Shown: in pieces, positions 1 through 8,801 of the stretch
Position numbering within the stretch: the stretch's first letter is position 1
Layout: every line of letters begins with the position of its first letter
From: Pseudomonas morbosilactucae
GTDB lineage: Bacteria > Pseudomonadota > Gammaproteobacteria > Pseudomonadales > Pseudomonadaceae
Direction: 5' to 3'
Assembly: GCF_023241715.1 (NCBI RefSeq)
Contig: NZ_JALQCW010000058.1
Location: forward strand, 1 to 64,000
DNA length: 64,000 nucleotides
Program-made: the position numbers and the translations under genes
Notes under the pieces: model-generated
Database searches by the model: none
What the model was told of the DNA's origin: nothing
The model's input: only the letters and a program-made list of their open reading frames with translations

Positions 1-188
1 ATTATAGGCCCATAGAATCTGGCGTCAACCCTTAATTCAAAGTTTCTATTGCCTGGCCAAAATTCCACCTGAATCCTGACCTTATATAGAAGAATCACAA
101 AGAATTGAGCAATATATTGCTCAATCCGGTTTAGTTAAGCATCATATCCAGACTCACCCTCCTGACATTGCCCTGGATGACACCCTGC

Positions 189-1076
189 ATGAACACCCCA
201 CCTCGCAGCCTTGCCTCGACGTTGTTCCCGGTAGGCCTGCTGCTGATTGCCATGGCCTCGATCCAGTCTGGAGCCTCCCTGGCCAAGAGCATGTTCCCAA
301 TCGTGGGGGCTCAGGGCACAACAACACTGCGCTTGATCTTCGCCAGCATCATCATGCTGCTGCTATTGCGCCCTTGGCGCGCCAAGCTCAGCGCCAAGTC
401 ATTGCGCACGGTAGTCGTTTACGGGCTGGCCTTGGGCGGCATGAACTTCCTCTTCTATATGTCACTGAGAACCGTCCCCCTGGGAATCGCTGTTGCGCTG
501 GAGTTCACAGGCCCACTGGCAGTGGCGATCTACGCTTCTCGACGAGCCATCGACTTTCTATGGATCGGACTGGCGATCATCGGACTCCTGCTACTCATCC
601 CCACTGGCTCGACCAGCACAGGTATCGACCTGACCGGTGCGGCTTATGCACTCGGCGCCGGAGTCTGCTGGGCGCTGTACATTCTCTTCGGGCAAAAGGC
701 CGGTGCAGAGAACGGTATTCAAACCGCAGCGCTGGGCGTGATGATCGCCGCCTTGTTTATCGCCCCAATCGGTATTGTCCATGCCGGCGCGGCTCTGCTG
801 ACCCCCTCCTTGATTCCAATCGCCCTGGGCGTCGCTGTCTTGTCCACCGCCCTGCCTTACAGCCTGGAAATGGTCGCGCTGACCCGGATGCCAGCACGTA
901 CCTTTGGCACCCTGATGAGTATCGAGCCTGCTTTCGGTGCTCTCTCCGGCCTGTTGTTCCTCCATGAGTACCTTTCGCTGGCACAGTGGATGGCAATTGC
1001 CTGCATCATCTGCGCCTCCGTCGGCGCCACCATGACCATGGGTAACCAATCCCACCCACCGGTCGCGGCTGATTGA
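189..1076 (+). CDS. rhtA: RhtA-like threonine/homoserine exporter (EamA family)
   Basis: Inner-membrane exporter of the drug/metabolite transporter superfamily, 295 residues, the usual RhtA length. The product is almost wholly hydrophobic and fits two EamA repeats of five helices each; the second repeat begins near residue 145 (GAAYALGAGVCWALY). RhtA-type proteins export threonine, homoserine and some amino-acid analogues. I chose the ATG at 189 (MNTPPRS) over an in-frame ATG at 168, because the upstream codons lie outside the conserved part. It stands alone; the next gene is a small lipoprotein on the same strand 167 bp downstream. Family assignment is firm, exact substrate is inferred. Confidence 0.8.
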   Translation: MNTPPRSLASTLFPVGLLLIAMASIQSGASLAKSMFPIVGAQGTTTLRLIFASIIMLLLLRPWRAKLSAKSLRTVVVYGLALGGMNFLFYMSLRTVPLGIAVALEFTGPLAVAIYASRRAIDFLWIGLAIIGLLLLIPTGSTSTGIDLTGAAYALGAGVCWALYILFGQKAGAENGIQTAALGVMIAALFIAPIGIVHAGAALLTPSLIPIALGVAVLSTALPYSLEMVALTRMPARTFGTLMSIEPAFGALSGLLFLHEYLSLAQWMAIACIICASVGATMTMGNQSHPPVAAD

Positions 1077-1243
1077 TTAAGATTCAACTCAACTCTGGTA
1101 TTTGAGGCTCAATTAGGCCATGTTTAGCCGGCTACTGGACGTCGGCCATGGACATGTCGGACAGGGATATCGCAAACACTAAAGACGACAGTTAATGCAG
1201 TCACACTCGGGCATAAGATCCGAGGTTAGCGATAAGGACGGGG

Positions 1244-1525
1244 ATGAAACGATTTTTGATACTGTTGGCCGTACTTGCGATTGCAGGCTGCGCAGCGACC
1301 GCGGAGACCAAGGTCAAGCACGGTAAAAAAGGACTCCACATCAACTGCTCCGGCCTGTCCTCTTCCTGGGACAAGTGCTACGCCCGAGCCAACAAGTCCT
1401 GCGGCCCCGGCGGCTACAAGGTGCTCGCCAAATCAGGCGACGGCACTGAGGAGCCAGGGGATTACCCCTTCGGCTTGAATCCGGCGGGTTATACCAGTCG
1501 AAGCATGATCGTGATGTGCAAGTAA
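1244..1525 (+). CDS. small lipoprotein of unknown function
   Basis: A 93-residue predicted lipoprotein. The N-terminus is a short basic segment plus hydrophobic core ending in the lipobox LAIAGC (Cys16), so it should be lipidated and membrane anchored. The mature part is small and hydrophilic with four cysteines (NCSG, DKCYA, KSCGP, VMCK), compatible with two periplasmic disulfides. I do not recognise a named family. It has its own short upstream region and its 3' end faces the TetR gene at 1539. Confidence 0.7.
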   Translation: MKRFLILLAVLAIAGCAATAETKVKHGKKGLHINCSGLSSSWDKCYARANKSCGPGGYKVLAKSGDGTEEPGDYPFGLNPAGYTSRSMIVMCK

Positions 1526-1538
1526 ACGTCCCCCGGGC

Positions 1539-2108
1539 TCAAGCGCCGGGCGGATGTTCAAGCTGGTGAATAAGCTCATCGTGACTGGCCTTCAACACCT
1601 GGCGCTGAATGCCTGGGCTCACCAGCATCCGTGCGATCACCAGGGCGCCGACACATTGCGAGAGAATCGACCAGGCCAGACTGTCACTGCCCAGGGTCTC
1701 GGCCCAAGCCTGCTGTAAACGACAAATCCAATCCTCGGCCTGCTGGCGAACAGCCTGGCTCCCCCGGGAAATTTCCGCACCCAACGCAGGCAATGCACAC
1801 CCAGCCCCCGGCTGCTCAAGGTGCGCCATGCTTAAGTACTGCTTGAGGCAACGCCGCAGTTGCGCCTGACTCTGCTCTCCCTGCCCGCCCAAACGCTCCA
1901 GGCTCTGGCTCAGCTCGCGCTCGACGATCGCGCTGAACAACTCATCCTTGGAGGCGAAGTGACTGTAGAACGCCCCACCACTGAGCCCGATCGCCTTCAT
2001 CAATGCATCCACACCCACGCTGGAGAAACCTTCCTTCTTGGCGGACACCGCACTGCTTTTTAGCAAGCGCTCCCGGGTTTCCTGCTTGTGATCGGCTGAA
2101 TAACGCAT
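1539..2108 (-). CDS. TetR-family transcriptional regulator
   Basis: TetR/AcrR-type repressor of 189 residues. The N-terminal helix-turn-helix is clear (ETRERLLKSSAVSAKKEGF, then VGVDALMKAIGLSGGAFYSHF, and the SKDELF helix). The C-terminal ligand domain is divergent, so the inducer cannot be predicted. I chose the ATG at 2108 (MRYSADHKQ), preceded by the strong ribosome site AAGGGGAG; an ATG further upstream has none. It is divergent from the SDR gene at 2201, 92 bp apart, and most likely represses that SDR/DsbA-like pair and itself. Confidence 0.82.
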   Translation of the reverse strand: MRYSADHKQETRERLLKSSAVSAKKEGFSSVGVDALMKAIGLSGGAFYSHFASKDELFSAIVERELSQSLERLGGQGEQSQAQLRRCLKQYLSMAHLEQPGAGCALPALGAEISRGSQAVRQQAEDWICRLQQAWAETLGSDSLAWSILSQCVGALVIARMLVSPGIQRQVLKASHDELIHQLEHPPGA

Positions 2109-2200
2109 CTCGCTCCCCTTCGATTCATCACCTTGACGCATGGCGGATCGTAGCATAACGTTCGTTTAGTTAACGACCGTTTACCAAAGAGCGATTCCCC

Positions 2201-2941
2201 ATGACCCACACTGCCAACAATAAAAAAGTCGTACTGGTGGTCGGCGCCGGTGACGCCACTGGCGGAGCCATTGCCAAGCGCTTTGCCGCTGAAGGCTTTT
2301 TCGCCTGTGTTACCCGCCGCAGCGCCGAGAAGCTGCAACCCCTGGTGGACGCCATCCAGGCCGTAGGAGGTGAAGCCCAGGGCTTTGCCTGTGACGCGCG
2401 CAAGGAAGAAGAGGTGGTCGCGCTGATTGAGCAGATCGAAACCCAGATCGGCCCCATCGAAGCCATGGTGTTCAACATCGGCGCCAATGTGCCGTGCAGC
2501 ATCCTTGAAGAGACCGCGCGCAAATACTTCAAGATCTGGGAAATGGCGTGCTTTTCAGGCTTCCTCAATGCCCGGGAAGTGGCCAAGCGCATGGTCACCC
2601 GCCAGCGCGGCAGCATTCTGTTTACCGGTGCCACCGCTGGCCTGCGCGGTGCGGCAGGTTTCGCCGCCTTCGCCGGGGCCAAGCACGGCATCCGAGCCTT
2701 GGCGCAAAGCATGGCCAGGGAGCTGGGCCCCTTGAACATCCACGTCGCCCACGTGGTGGTCGACGGCGCCATCGATACCGACTTTATCCGCGACAATTTC
2801 CCGGAAAAGTACGCCCTCAAGGATCAGGACGGCATCCTCAACCCCGAACACATTGCCGAAAACTACTGGTACCTGCACAGCCAGCCCCGGGATGCCTGGA
2901 CCTTCGAGCTCGACCTGCGGCCCTGGAACGAACGCTGGTAA
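2201..2941 (+). CDS. SDR-family protein with altered catalytic residues
   Basis: Short-chain dehydrogenase/reductase-like protein of 246 residues with the Rossmann glycine motif GAGDATGGAIAKRF near residue 15 and the FNIGAN segment replacing the usual NNAG. The catalytic YxxxK is read here as FAGAK (in GFAAFAGAKHG), so the tyrosine is phenylalanine, and the usual active-site serine region reads FTGATAG. It may therefore bind NAD(P)H without ordinary dehydrogenase chemistry, or use another acid. It is followed 31 bp downstream by a DsbA/HCCA-isomerase-like gene, probably in one operon controlled by the divergent TetR regulator. Confidence 0.8.
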   Translation: MTHTANNKKVVLVVGAGDATGGAIAKRFAAEGFFACVTRRSAEKLQPLVDAIQAVGGEAQGFACDARKEEEVVALIEQIETQIGPIEAMVFNIGANVPCSILEETARKYFKIWEMACFSGFLNAREVAKRMVTRQRGSILFTGATAGLRGAAGFAAFAGAKHGIRALAQSMARELGPLNIHVAHVVVDGAIDTDFIRDNFPEKYALKDQDGILNPEHIAENYWYLHSQPRDAWTFELDLRPWNERW

Positions 2942-2972
2942 GCCCCTCCCCGATCACGACAAGGAGTTTGCC

Positions 2973-3566
2973 ATGCGCAAATCCGTGGAGTTTTTCTTCG
3001 ACCTCGGCAGTCCCACCTCGTACCTGGCCTACACCCAATTGCCAGGGATCTGCGCCGCCACCGACAGCCAACTGATCTACCAGCCGATGCTGCTGGGCGG
3101 CGTCTTCAAGACCACCGGCAATGCCTCGCCGATCACCATCCCCGCCAAGGGGCGCTACATGCTCCAGGACCTGGCTCGCTACGCCAAACGCTACCGGGTG
3201 ACGCTTAATTTCAACCCGCACTTCCCCATCAATACCTTGCTGCTGATGCGCGCCGTCACCGGCATGCAGATGCACCACCCGGAACGCCTGACGGCATTTT
3301 TGGATTGTCTGTTCCAGGCGCTCTGGGTCGACCAGCGCAACCTCAACGATCTGGCAGTGGTCAGCGAGGTGCTGGAGGCGGCCGGTTTCGAGCCCCATGC
3401 GGTGCTCGACCTGTGCAACAACGAGGCGGTTAAGAGCGCGCTTAAGGACAAGACCGAGCACGCCCTGCAGCGTGGCGTATTCGGTGCGCCCAGCCTGTTT
3501 GTGGGTGACCAGTTGTTTTTCGGCCAGGACCGGCTGGACTTCGTGCGCGAAGCCCTGGAGGGCTAA
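2973..3566 (+). CDS. 2-hydroxychromene-2-carboxylate isomerase/DsbA-like protein
   Basis: Thioredoxin-fold protein of 197 residues from the HCCA isomerase / kappa-class glutathione transferase group. It starts KSVEFFFDLGSPTSYLAY, where the FDxxSPxSY signature marks this family and a serine replaces the DsbA CxxC. The C-terminal GVFGAPSLFVGDQLFFGQDR is the typical cis-proline and ending of the family. The ATG at 2973 has the ribosome site AAGGAG. It probably forms an operon with the SDR; members act in aromatic-ring degradation or glutathione-dependent isomerisation, but the substrate is unknown. Confidence 0.82.
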   Translation: MRKSVEFFFDLGSPTSYLAYTQLPGICAATDSQLIYQPMLLGGVFKTTGNASPITIPAKGRYMLQDLARYAKRYRVTLNFNPHFPINTLLLMRAVTGMQMHHPERLTAFLDCLFQALWVDQRNLNDLAVVSEVLEAAGFEPHAVLDLCNNEAVKSALKDKTEHALQRGVFGAPSLFVGDQLFFGQDRLDFVREALEG

Positions 3567-3572
3567 GCGCAG

Positions 3573-3608
3573 CGGCGCGCCAGCCAGCCGAAAGCTGGTG
3601 GCGCGCCG
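3573..3608. terminator. strong stem-loop between convergent genes
   Basis: A near-perfect GC-rich inverted repeat (outer arms CGGCGCGCCA / TGGCGCGCCG, inner arms CCAGC / GCTGG, loop CGAAA) lies between the 3' ends of the DsbA-like gene and the aminopeptidase gene. There is no clear T-run, so it is likely a bidirectional transcript-end structure rather than a textbook intrinsic terminator. Confidence 0.55.
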
Positions 3609-3614
3609 TCTCCC

Positions 3615-5417
3615 TCAGATCGCCGCCGTGCGGACCTGCAACCACTCCAGCGCGGCGCCCTGCAACAGTGGGCTCAACCGCTCGCAAACCTCGGCGTGAT
3701 AGGCGTTGAACCAAGCCCGCTCATCCTCGGTCAGCAAGCTCGGCTCCAGACACCGCGTGTCGATCGGGCAGAGGGTCAGGGTTTCAAAACGCAGGAACTC
3801 ACCGAACTCGGTCTGCCCCGCCTCACGGTTCAACACCAGGTTCTCGATTCGAACGCCCCAGCGCCCGGGACGATAAGTCCCTGGCTCGATGGAGGTAATC
3901 ATTCCCGGCTGCATGGCCGTCTGTGGCGCCACCGCCGCCTGATAGGCGATCACTTGCGGGCCCTCGTGGACATTGAGGAAATACCCCACGCCATGCCCGG
4001 TGCCATGCCCGTAATCCACACCCTCGGCCCAGATCGGCGCGCGCGCGATGGCGTCCAGCAACGGCGACAGAATGCCCCGCGGAAACTGTGCCCGGGACAA
4101 GGCAATCACGCCCTTGAGCACCCGGGTGCAATCGCGTTTCTGCTCGGCAGTCGGCGTGCCGATGGGCACCATGCGCGTGATATCGGTGGTGCCGCCCAGG
4201 TACTGGCCACCGGAATCGATCAACAACAAACCATCACCTTCGATCAGCGCGTGCTCGGCCGGCGTGGCGTGGTAATGGGGCATGGCGCCATTGGCATTGA
4301 ACGCTGCAATGGTGTTGAAACTCAGCGATACAAACCCCGGGCGTCGGGCACGAGCAGCACTCAGGTGCTCATCGATGGTCAGCTCGGTGATGCGCTCCGT
4401 GCCCAGGGCCGTCTCCAGCCAGGCAAAAAACTCGCACAGCGCTGCACCGTCCTGCTCCATGGCCTGACGGATGTGCTCAGCATCCGCCAGGCTTTTCTGC
4501 GACTTGGCCAACGTACTGGGGTTCAAGCCCTCCACCAAGCGGACGCCATCCTGCACATTGTTCAGCAACCCGGCGGTGACCCGTGCCGGGTCGATCTGCA
4601 GGCTCGCGCCCACCGGCACCGCACCCAGGGCCGCCGCCACCTCGTGGTAGTCACGCAAGGTGACGCCGTCCTGCTCCAGCACCGCGCGCAAGGCGTCATC
4701 CACTTTGCTCAGGGCCACAAACAAGGTGGCCTGCTCTTGGCTGATCAGGGCGAAGGACACAAACACCGGGTTGAACGAAACATCTGCACCCCGCAGGTTA
4801 AACAGCCAGGCGATGTCATCCAGGGTGGCGATAAAGTGCCAATCAGCTCCCCGCTCCTTGAGGCTTTCCCGTACCCGGGCCAGCTTCTCCACCCGGCTGA
4901 CCGTGGCCTGGGGTGGCAAGTGTTGATAGATCGGTTGGTCCGGCAAGGCCGGGCGGTCGCTCCAAAGCTCATTCAACAGGTCCAGATCCGTGCGCAACTG
5001 CGCCCCGCGTTCCTGCAACTTGGCGCCCAGGGTCCGCGCGGCGGCCACCGCCATCACCGCTCCATCCACCGCCACCACCCCAGCGGACGGTGTGTGCTCG
5101 GCCAACCAGTCCAGCGGGCCGGGTTGGCCCGGACGCAGCTTGACCAACTCGATGCCACTGCCATCCAGCTCTTTCGCCGCCTGCTCCCAGTAACGGCTAT
5201 CGGCCCAGACCCCGGCAAAGTCGCCGGTGATGATCAGAGTACCCACCGAGCCGTGGAACCCCGACAACCACTGGCGCCCCTGCCAGTAACCCGGCAAGTA
5301 TTCCGACAGATGCGGGTCCGCCGACGGCACCAGCAAGGCATGAATGCCCTCGCGGCGCATCAGCTCACGGGTCTGCGCCAGGCGCTGGGGAACCACGGGC
5401 AAAGGCTGGGTAGTCAT
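3615..5417 (-). CDS. M24-family Xaa-Pro aminopeptidase
   Basis: Cytoplasmic metallo-aminopeptidase of 600 residues that removes an N-terminal residue preceding proline. Length and layout match the long, three-domain aminopeptidase P type: two creatinase-like N-terminal domains followed by a pita-bread catalytic domain. All five metal ligands are visible: Asp in LLIDSGGQY (about 400), Asp in GTTDITR (about 412), His in GHGTGHGVG (about 472), Glu in SIEPGTY (about 507) and Glu in RIENLVL (about 523). It lies 60 bp downstream of the cysteine desulfurase gene on the same strand and may be cotranscribed with it. Confidence 0.88.
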   Translation of the reverse strand: MTTQPLPVVPQRLAQTRELMRREGIHALLVPSADPHLSEYLPGYWQGRQWLSGFHGSVGTLIITGDFAGVWADSRYWEQAAKELDGSGIELVKLRPGQPGPLDWLAEHTPSAGVVAVDGAVMAVAAARTLGAKLQERGAQLRTDLDLLNELWSDRPALPDQPIYQHLPPQATVSRVEKLARVRESLKERGADWHFIATLDDIAWLFNLRGADVSFNPVFVSFALISQEQATLFVALSKVDDALRAVLEQDGVTLRDYHEVAAALGAVPVGASLQIDPARVTAGLLNNVQDGVRLVEGLNPSTLAKSQKSLADAEHIRQAMEQDGAALCEFFAWLETALGTERITELTIDEHLSAARARRPGFVSLSFNTIAAFNANGAMPHYHATPAEHALIEGDGLLLIDSGGQYLGGTTDITRMVPIGTPTAEQKRDCTRVLKGVIALSRAQFPRGILSPLLDAIARAPIWAEGVDYGHGTGHGVGYFLNVHEGPQVIAYQAAVAPQTAMQPGMITSIEPGTYRPGRWGVRIENLVLNREAGQTEFGEFLRFETLTLCPIDTRCLEPSLLTEDERAWFNAYHAEVCERLSPLLQGAALEWLQVRTAAI

Positions 5418-5477
5418 TGTTTCTCCTGCTAACCGCTTGAATCGTTCTGATAGAAGGGCAATTCGCCGCCCTCAAGG

Positions 5478-6641
5478 CTAAGGCTGGGCCCAGAATGCCG
5501 GCGCAGCGGCCACGGCATCCTTGAGCAGGCGCGCCGCCTGGTCGATGTCCTGTTCAGTGGTAAAACGCCCCAGGCTCAAACGAATGGTGCGCCCGGCACT
5601 TCGAGCGTCGAGCCCCAGGGCCAGCAATACATGGGAAGGCGCATTGCTCGCCGAATTACAGGCCGAGGTGGCGGAAAAAGCCATGGAAGCGCTGAGGGCC
5701 AACGGGTCGAAACTGCCTTCATTAAAGGTCAGGCTCAAGGTGTGCGGAATACGCTGGCTAACGCTGCCATTCAAACGCACGCCCGGCACGTCGGCCAACT
5801 GCTCCAACAAACGCTCGCGCAGTCGGGCAACCGTCGCCGCCTCTTCGTCGAAATGCTCCTGGGCCAAGGCAAAGGCCTCGCCCATGGCCACGATCTGATG
5901 AGTGGCCAAGGTTCCGGAACGCAAGCCGCCTTCATGGCCACCGCCATGGATCTGCGCCTGCAAGCGCTGCTGCGCCCGCGGCCCGACATACAGCGCGCCA
6001 ATACCCTTGGGGCCATAGATCTTGTGGGCGGAAAACGACATCAAGTCCACCGGCCACTGAGCCAGGTCGATCGCCACCTTGCCCGCCCCCTGGGCCGCAT
6101 CCACATGCAGCAAGGCGCCATGCTCACGCACCACCTGGCCGATACCGGGGATGTCGTTGACCGTGCCCAGTTCGTTGTTGACCAGCATCAGCGACACCAG
6201 AAAGGTGTCTTCACGCAGGGCTTCGCTGACCGCTTGCGCCGTGATCAGCCCTTCGGCGTCCGGCACCAGATAAGTCACCGCCACCCCGGCGTCCTGCAGT
6301 TGCCGAGCGGTGTCGAGGATCGCTTTGTGTTCGATCTGGCTGGTAATCAGGTGGCCGCCGGCACTCCCGCGCGCCTGGGCGACGCCCTTGAGGGCCAGGT
6401 TGTTCGACTCGGTGGCGCCGGAGGTCCAGACAATCTGCTCGGCACGGGCGCCCAGCAAATCGGCGACCTGCTGCCGCGCACGTTCAACGCTGCGCCGGGC
6501 CTGCTGACCGAAGGCGTGGGAACTGGAGGCCGGGTTGCCGAAATTACCGGAAAACCCCAGGCACTCCACCATCACCCGGATGACTCGCTCATCCACCGGA
6601 GTGGTGGCCGCGTAGTCGAAATAAAGAGGACGTTCATTCAT
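5478..6641 (-). CDS. cysteine desulfurase (NifS/IscS family)
   Basis: PLP-dependent enzyme of 387 residues that takes sulfur from cysteine as a persulfide. The PLP lysine is in SFSAHKIYGPKG (about 207), the cofactor histidine in SQIEHKAIL, and the persulfide cysteine in SACNSAS (about 328) on a class-I IscS-like loop. No iscR, iscU or hscBA genes are adjacent, so this is not the housekeeping isc operon. It is a stand-alone paralogue, possibly supplying sulfur for another cofactor or tRNA thiolation, and sits upstream of the M24 aminopeptidase. Confidence 0.88.
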   Translation of the reverse strand: MNERPLYFDYAATTPVDERVIRVMVECLGFSGNFGNPASSSHAFGQQARRSVERARQQVADLLGARAEQIVWTSGATESNNLALKGVAQARGSAGGHLITSQIEHKAILDTARQLQDAGVAVTYLVPDAEGLITAQAVSEALREDTFLVSLMLVNNELGTVNDIPGIGQVVREHGALLHVDAAQGAGKVAIDLAQWPVDLMSFSAHKIYGPKGIGALYVGPRAQQRLQAQIHGGGHEGGLRSGTLATHQIVAMGEAFALAQEHFDEEAATVARLRERLLEQLADVPGVRLNGSVSQRIPHTLSLTFNEGSFDPLALSASMAFSATSACNSASNAPSHVLLALGLDARSAGRTIRLSLGRFTTEQDIDQAARLLKDAVAAAPAFWAQP

Positions 6642-6853
6642 GGCAAAAACCCGCAGAGCCTATTCCAGAATCGAAGTGTGCACAGAGATCACCCCGCCTG
6701 GCCGAGTCACCACGCCGGGTAACGTCATATCAGGACAGGCTCCGGGCAAGACCCGATCAAATGCAGTTAAAGAAGGACAACTTCATTTAATAGTGCGTAG
6801 GAACGCTCCTGGCGCGAGCTTAACAGGCTGCGGGCACCGGCATGAAGCCCAGA

Positions 6854-7468
6854 TCAACCCAGGCTTTCCAGCAACAACGGATACAGGGAAATGACCAGCA
6901 AGGCCGCCATGCCCAGATTGAACAGGCGCAGCCAGCGCGGGTTACGCAGCGCATTGCGCAACAGGCTGCCACAGGCCGCCCAAAGGCTGACGGTCGGGGC
7001 GTTGATCAAGGCAAAGACCGCGGAAATCACCAGCACATTGGTGAAATAACCCTGCAACGGCGTGTAGGTGCTGATGGCCCCCACCGCCATGACCCACGCC
7101 TTGGGGTTGACCCACTGGAACGCCGCTGCCCCCCAATACCCCAGGGGCTGGCCCCGGCCGTCCTGGTTCTCGGCCATGGGACCCGAGCAGGCGATTTTCC
7201 ACGCCAGGTACAGCAGGTAAGCCGCGCCGACATAGCGCAACACGCTGTACAGCAACGGGTAGGCCTCGAACACCGCGCCCAGCCCCAGCCCAACCGCCAG
7301 CACCAAGACAAAGAAACCGCAGCTGATACCGAGAATATGGGGAATGGAGCGGTTGAACCCGAAGTTCACACCGGATGCCAGGAGCATGGTGTTGTTCGGT
7401 CCGGGGGTGATGGAAGTGACCAGGGCAAACAAGGCGAAAGCCAACAACAGGTCAGGCGAGAGCGTCAT
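6854..7468 (-). CDS. LysE/RhtB-family amino-acid exporter
   Basis: Integral membrane exporter of 204 residues, the family's normal size, with about six hydrophobic segments. The signature SITPGPNNTMLLASG near residue 20 and the NPKAW motif in the middle are diagnostic for LysE/RhtB proteins. The exported amino acid cannot be read from sequence. It is separate from the desulfurase gene by about 210 bp in which I see no other gene. Confidence 0.87.
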   Translation of the reverse strand: MTLSPDLLLAFALFALVTSITPGPNNTMLLASGVNFGFNRSIPHILGISCGFFVLVLAVGLGLGAVFEAYPLLYSVLRYVGAAYLLYLAWKIACSGPMAENQDGRGQPLGYWGAAAFQWVNPKAWVMAVGAISTYTPLQGYFTNVLVISAVFALINAPTVSLWAACGSLLRNALRNPRWLRLFNLGMAALLVISLYPLLLESLG

Positions 7469-7569
7469 AAAAGTCTATCCGCAGGCAGGGTCAGTCAGGC
7501 CTTGACCCTATCCCAGGCACCGCCGGAAACCCACGGACAGTTGGGGAAAACTTTCAGCCATACAGTGCC

Positions 7570-7839
7570 TCAGCTGGGCCGGCCCAACAGGCTGATACCG
7601 CGCTGCACACTCATTTCGCCCTGCTGATCAAAAGCCCCGGGGCGTTGCGGCTGGCCGAGCAAACGAGCTTTTTGCTGCTGGTAGTCGTCGAACGACAACC
7701 CGCGCCGGCTCAACGCCTCAAGCGCCAATTGGCGACTTTCCTCGGCCGTATAAGGGCGCAATTCGGGGCTGACGTGGCTCGCACAGCCGGCGAGAACGGA
7801 AACGGCAAGCAGCAAAAAAACAGTGAGAAAACGGTTCAT
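7570..7839 (-). CDS. small lipoprotein of unknown function
   Basis: An 89-residue predicted lipoprotein with signal MNRFLTVFLLLAVSVLAGC; the lipobox is VLAGC (Cys19) followed by ASH. The mature segment is a short helical region rich in Arg, Gln and Glu (TAEESRQLALEALSRRGLSFDDYQQQKARLL), resembling a SHOCT-like oligomerisation helix. I cannot name a function. It precedes the regulatory region of msuE, which is transcribed the other way. Confidence 0.72.
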   Translation of the reverse strand: MNRFLTVFLLLAVSVLAGCASHVSPELRPYTAEESRQLALEALSRRGLSFDDYQQQKARLLGQPQRPGAFDQQGEMSVQRGISLLGRPS

Positions 7840-8039
7840 GGCTCAGTCCTGGGAAGCGGGTTGCGAACAATGGACACAGGCTACTCGCGGCCCTTGCAGG
7901 TGAAAAATCAACACGCTCGATAGTCGCTATTGACCGCCCAGTCCAGCCCTTCATATTCATTAAAGTTCTATAAATATGGAAACAAGCTCTTTTGAGGAAT
8001 AACAACAACCCTTTATAACAGGCCCATCCCGTTGCTCGA

Positions 8040-8072
8040 CTGTTGCCAGGGCAACTGTTCACCAGGCAACAG
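8040..8072. promoter_or_regulatory. candidate SfnR enhancer sites upstream of msuE
   Basis: Two overlapping palindromic sites: CTGTTGCCAGGGCAACTG (8040-8057) and CTGTTCACCAGGCAACAG (8055-8072). The reverse complement of the second, CTGTTGCCTGGTGAACAG, differs at only two positions from CTGTTGCTGGGTGAACAG found upstream of sfnB at 26624. The sites lie about 87 bp upstream of the sigma-54 -24 element, the place expected for an enhancer-binding protein. Assignment to SfnR is inferred from the neighbouring sfnR gene. Confidence 0.6.
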
Positions 8073-8156
8073 CCGATCAACAAAACACCGCTCAACCAAC
8101 AGCAGCGCCACACCCACAAAACCGCCACAAGCCCCGCGTTACAAGGCCTTGACGGT

Positions 8157-8173
8157 TTGGTACAGCTCTTGCT
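8157..8173 (+). promoter_or_regulatory. sigma-54 promoter of msuEDC-sfnR
   Basis: TTGGTACAGCTCTTGCT matches the sigma-54 consensus, with GG at 8159-8160 and GC at 8171-8172 separated by exactly 10 bases. Transcription should start near 8184, about 45 bases before msuE. The rest of the 389-bp gap between 7839 and 8229 holds only the enhancer sites described separately. Confidence 0.78.
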
Positions 8174-8228
8174 CAAGCACTGACACTTCTCACTGCTCGT
8201 TGAGCCACTGTTTAAAAAGGAACTGATC

Positions 8229-8792
8229 ATGTCGCGTCCATTGCAAGTCGTTGCGGTATCCGGCGGTACCTGGCGTCCATCCCGCACCCTGGTGCTGACC
8301 CAAGCCGTACTCGCCGAACTGGCGACCCAGTTGCCGATCGAAAGCAAGCTGATCGAACTGGGGGATATCGCCCGGCCATTGGGCGCCGCACTGTCGCGCC
8401 AGGAATTGCCGGACGAGATCGAAGCCGAACTCAAGGCCATCGAAAACGCCGACCTGCTGATCGTCGCGGCACCGGTGTACCGCGGTTCCTACCCGGGCCT
8501 GCTCAAGCACCTGTTCGACCTGATCGACCTCAACGCCCTGATCGACACCCCGGTATTACTGGCCGCCACCGGTGGCAGCGAGCGCCACGCCCTGGTCCTG
8601 GATCACCAATTGCGGCCGCTGCTGAGTTTCTTCCAGGCCCTGACCCTGCCCATCGGCGTGTACGCCACCGAAGCCGACTTCACCCACTACCAAATAACCA
8701 GTGAGCCCTTGAAGGCCCGCATTCGCCTTGCTGCAGAACGCGCCGCGCCCCTGTTCGGCGTGCATCCAAAAAATCTGCTGAAAATCGCTTAA
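8229..8792 (+). CDS. msuE: NAD(P)H-dependent FMN reductase MsuE
   Basis: Flavodoxin-like reductase of 187 residues that supplies FMNH2 to the two-component monooxygenases encoded next to it. The FMN phosphate loop is SGGTWRPSRTLVLTQ near residue 11 and the family motif APVYRGSYPGLLKHLFDL is near residue 80. It is first in the operon msuE-msuD-msuC-sfnR, behind a sigma-54 promoter, with msuD starting 9 bp after its stop. This matches the Pseudomonas methanesulfonate/dimethylsulfone cluster; it could equally be called ssuE by sequence alone. Confidence 0.88.
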   Translation: MSRPLQVVAVSGGTWRPSRTLVLTQAVLAELATQLPIESKLIELGDIARPLGAALSRQELPDEIEAELKAIENADLLIVAAPVYRGSYPGLLKHLFDLIDLNALIDTPVLLAATGGSERHALVLDHQLRPLLSFFQALTLPIGVYATEADFTHYQITSEPLKARIRLAAERAAPLFGVHPKNLLKIA

Positions 8793-8801
8793 GGACCTGT
8801 C

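Noticed and set aside
3696-5432. A 578-codon open frame opposite the aminopeptidase gene
   Set aside because: The opposite strand encodes a complete M24 peptidase with all metal ligands; this frame has no recognisable domain.
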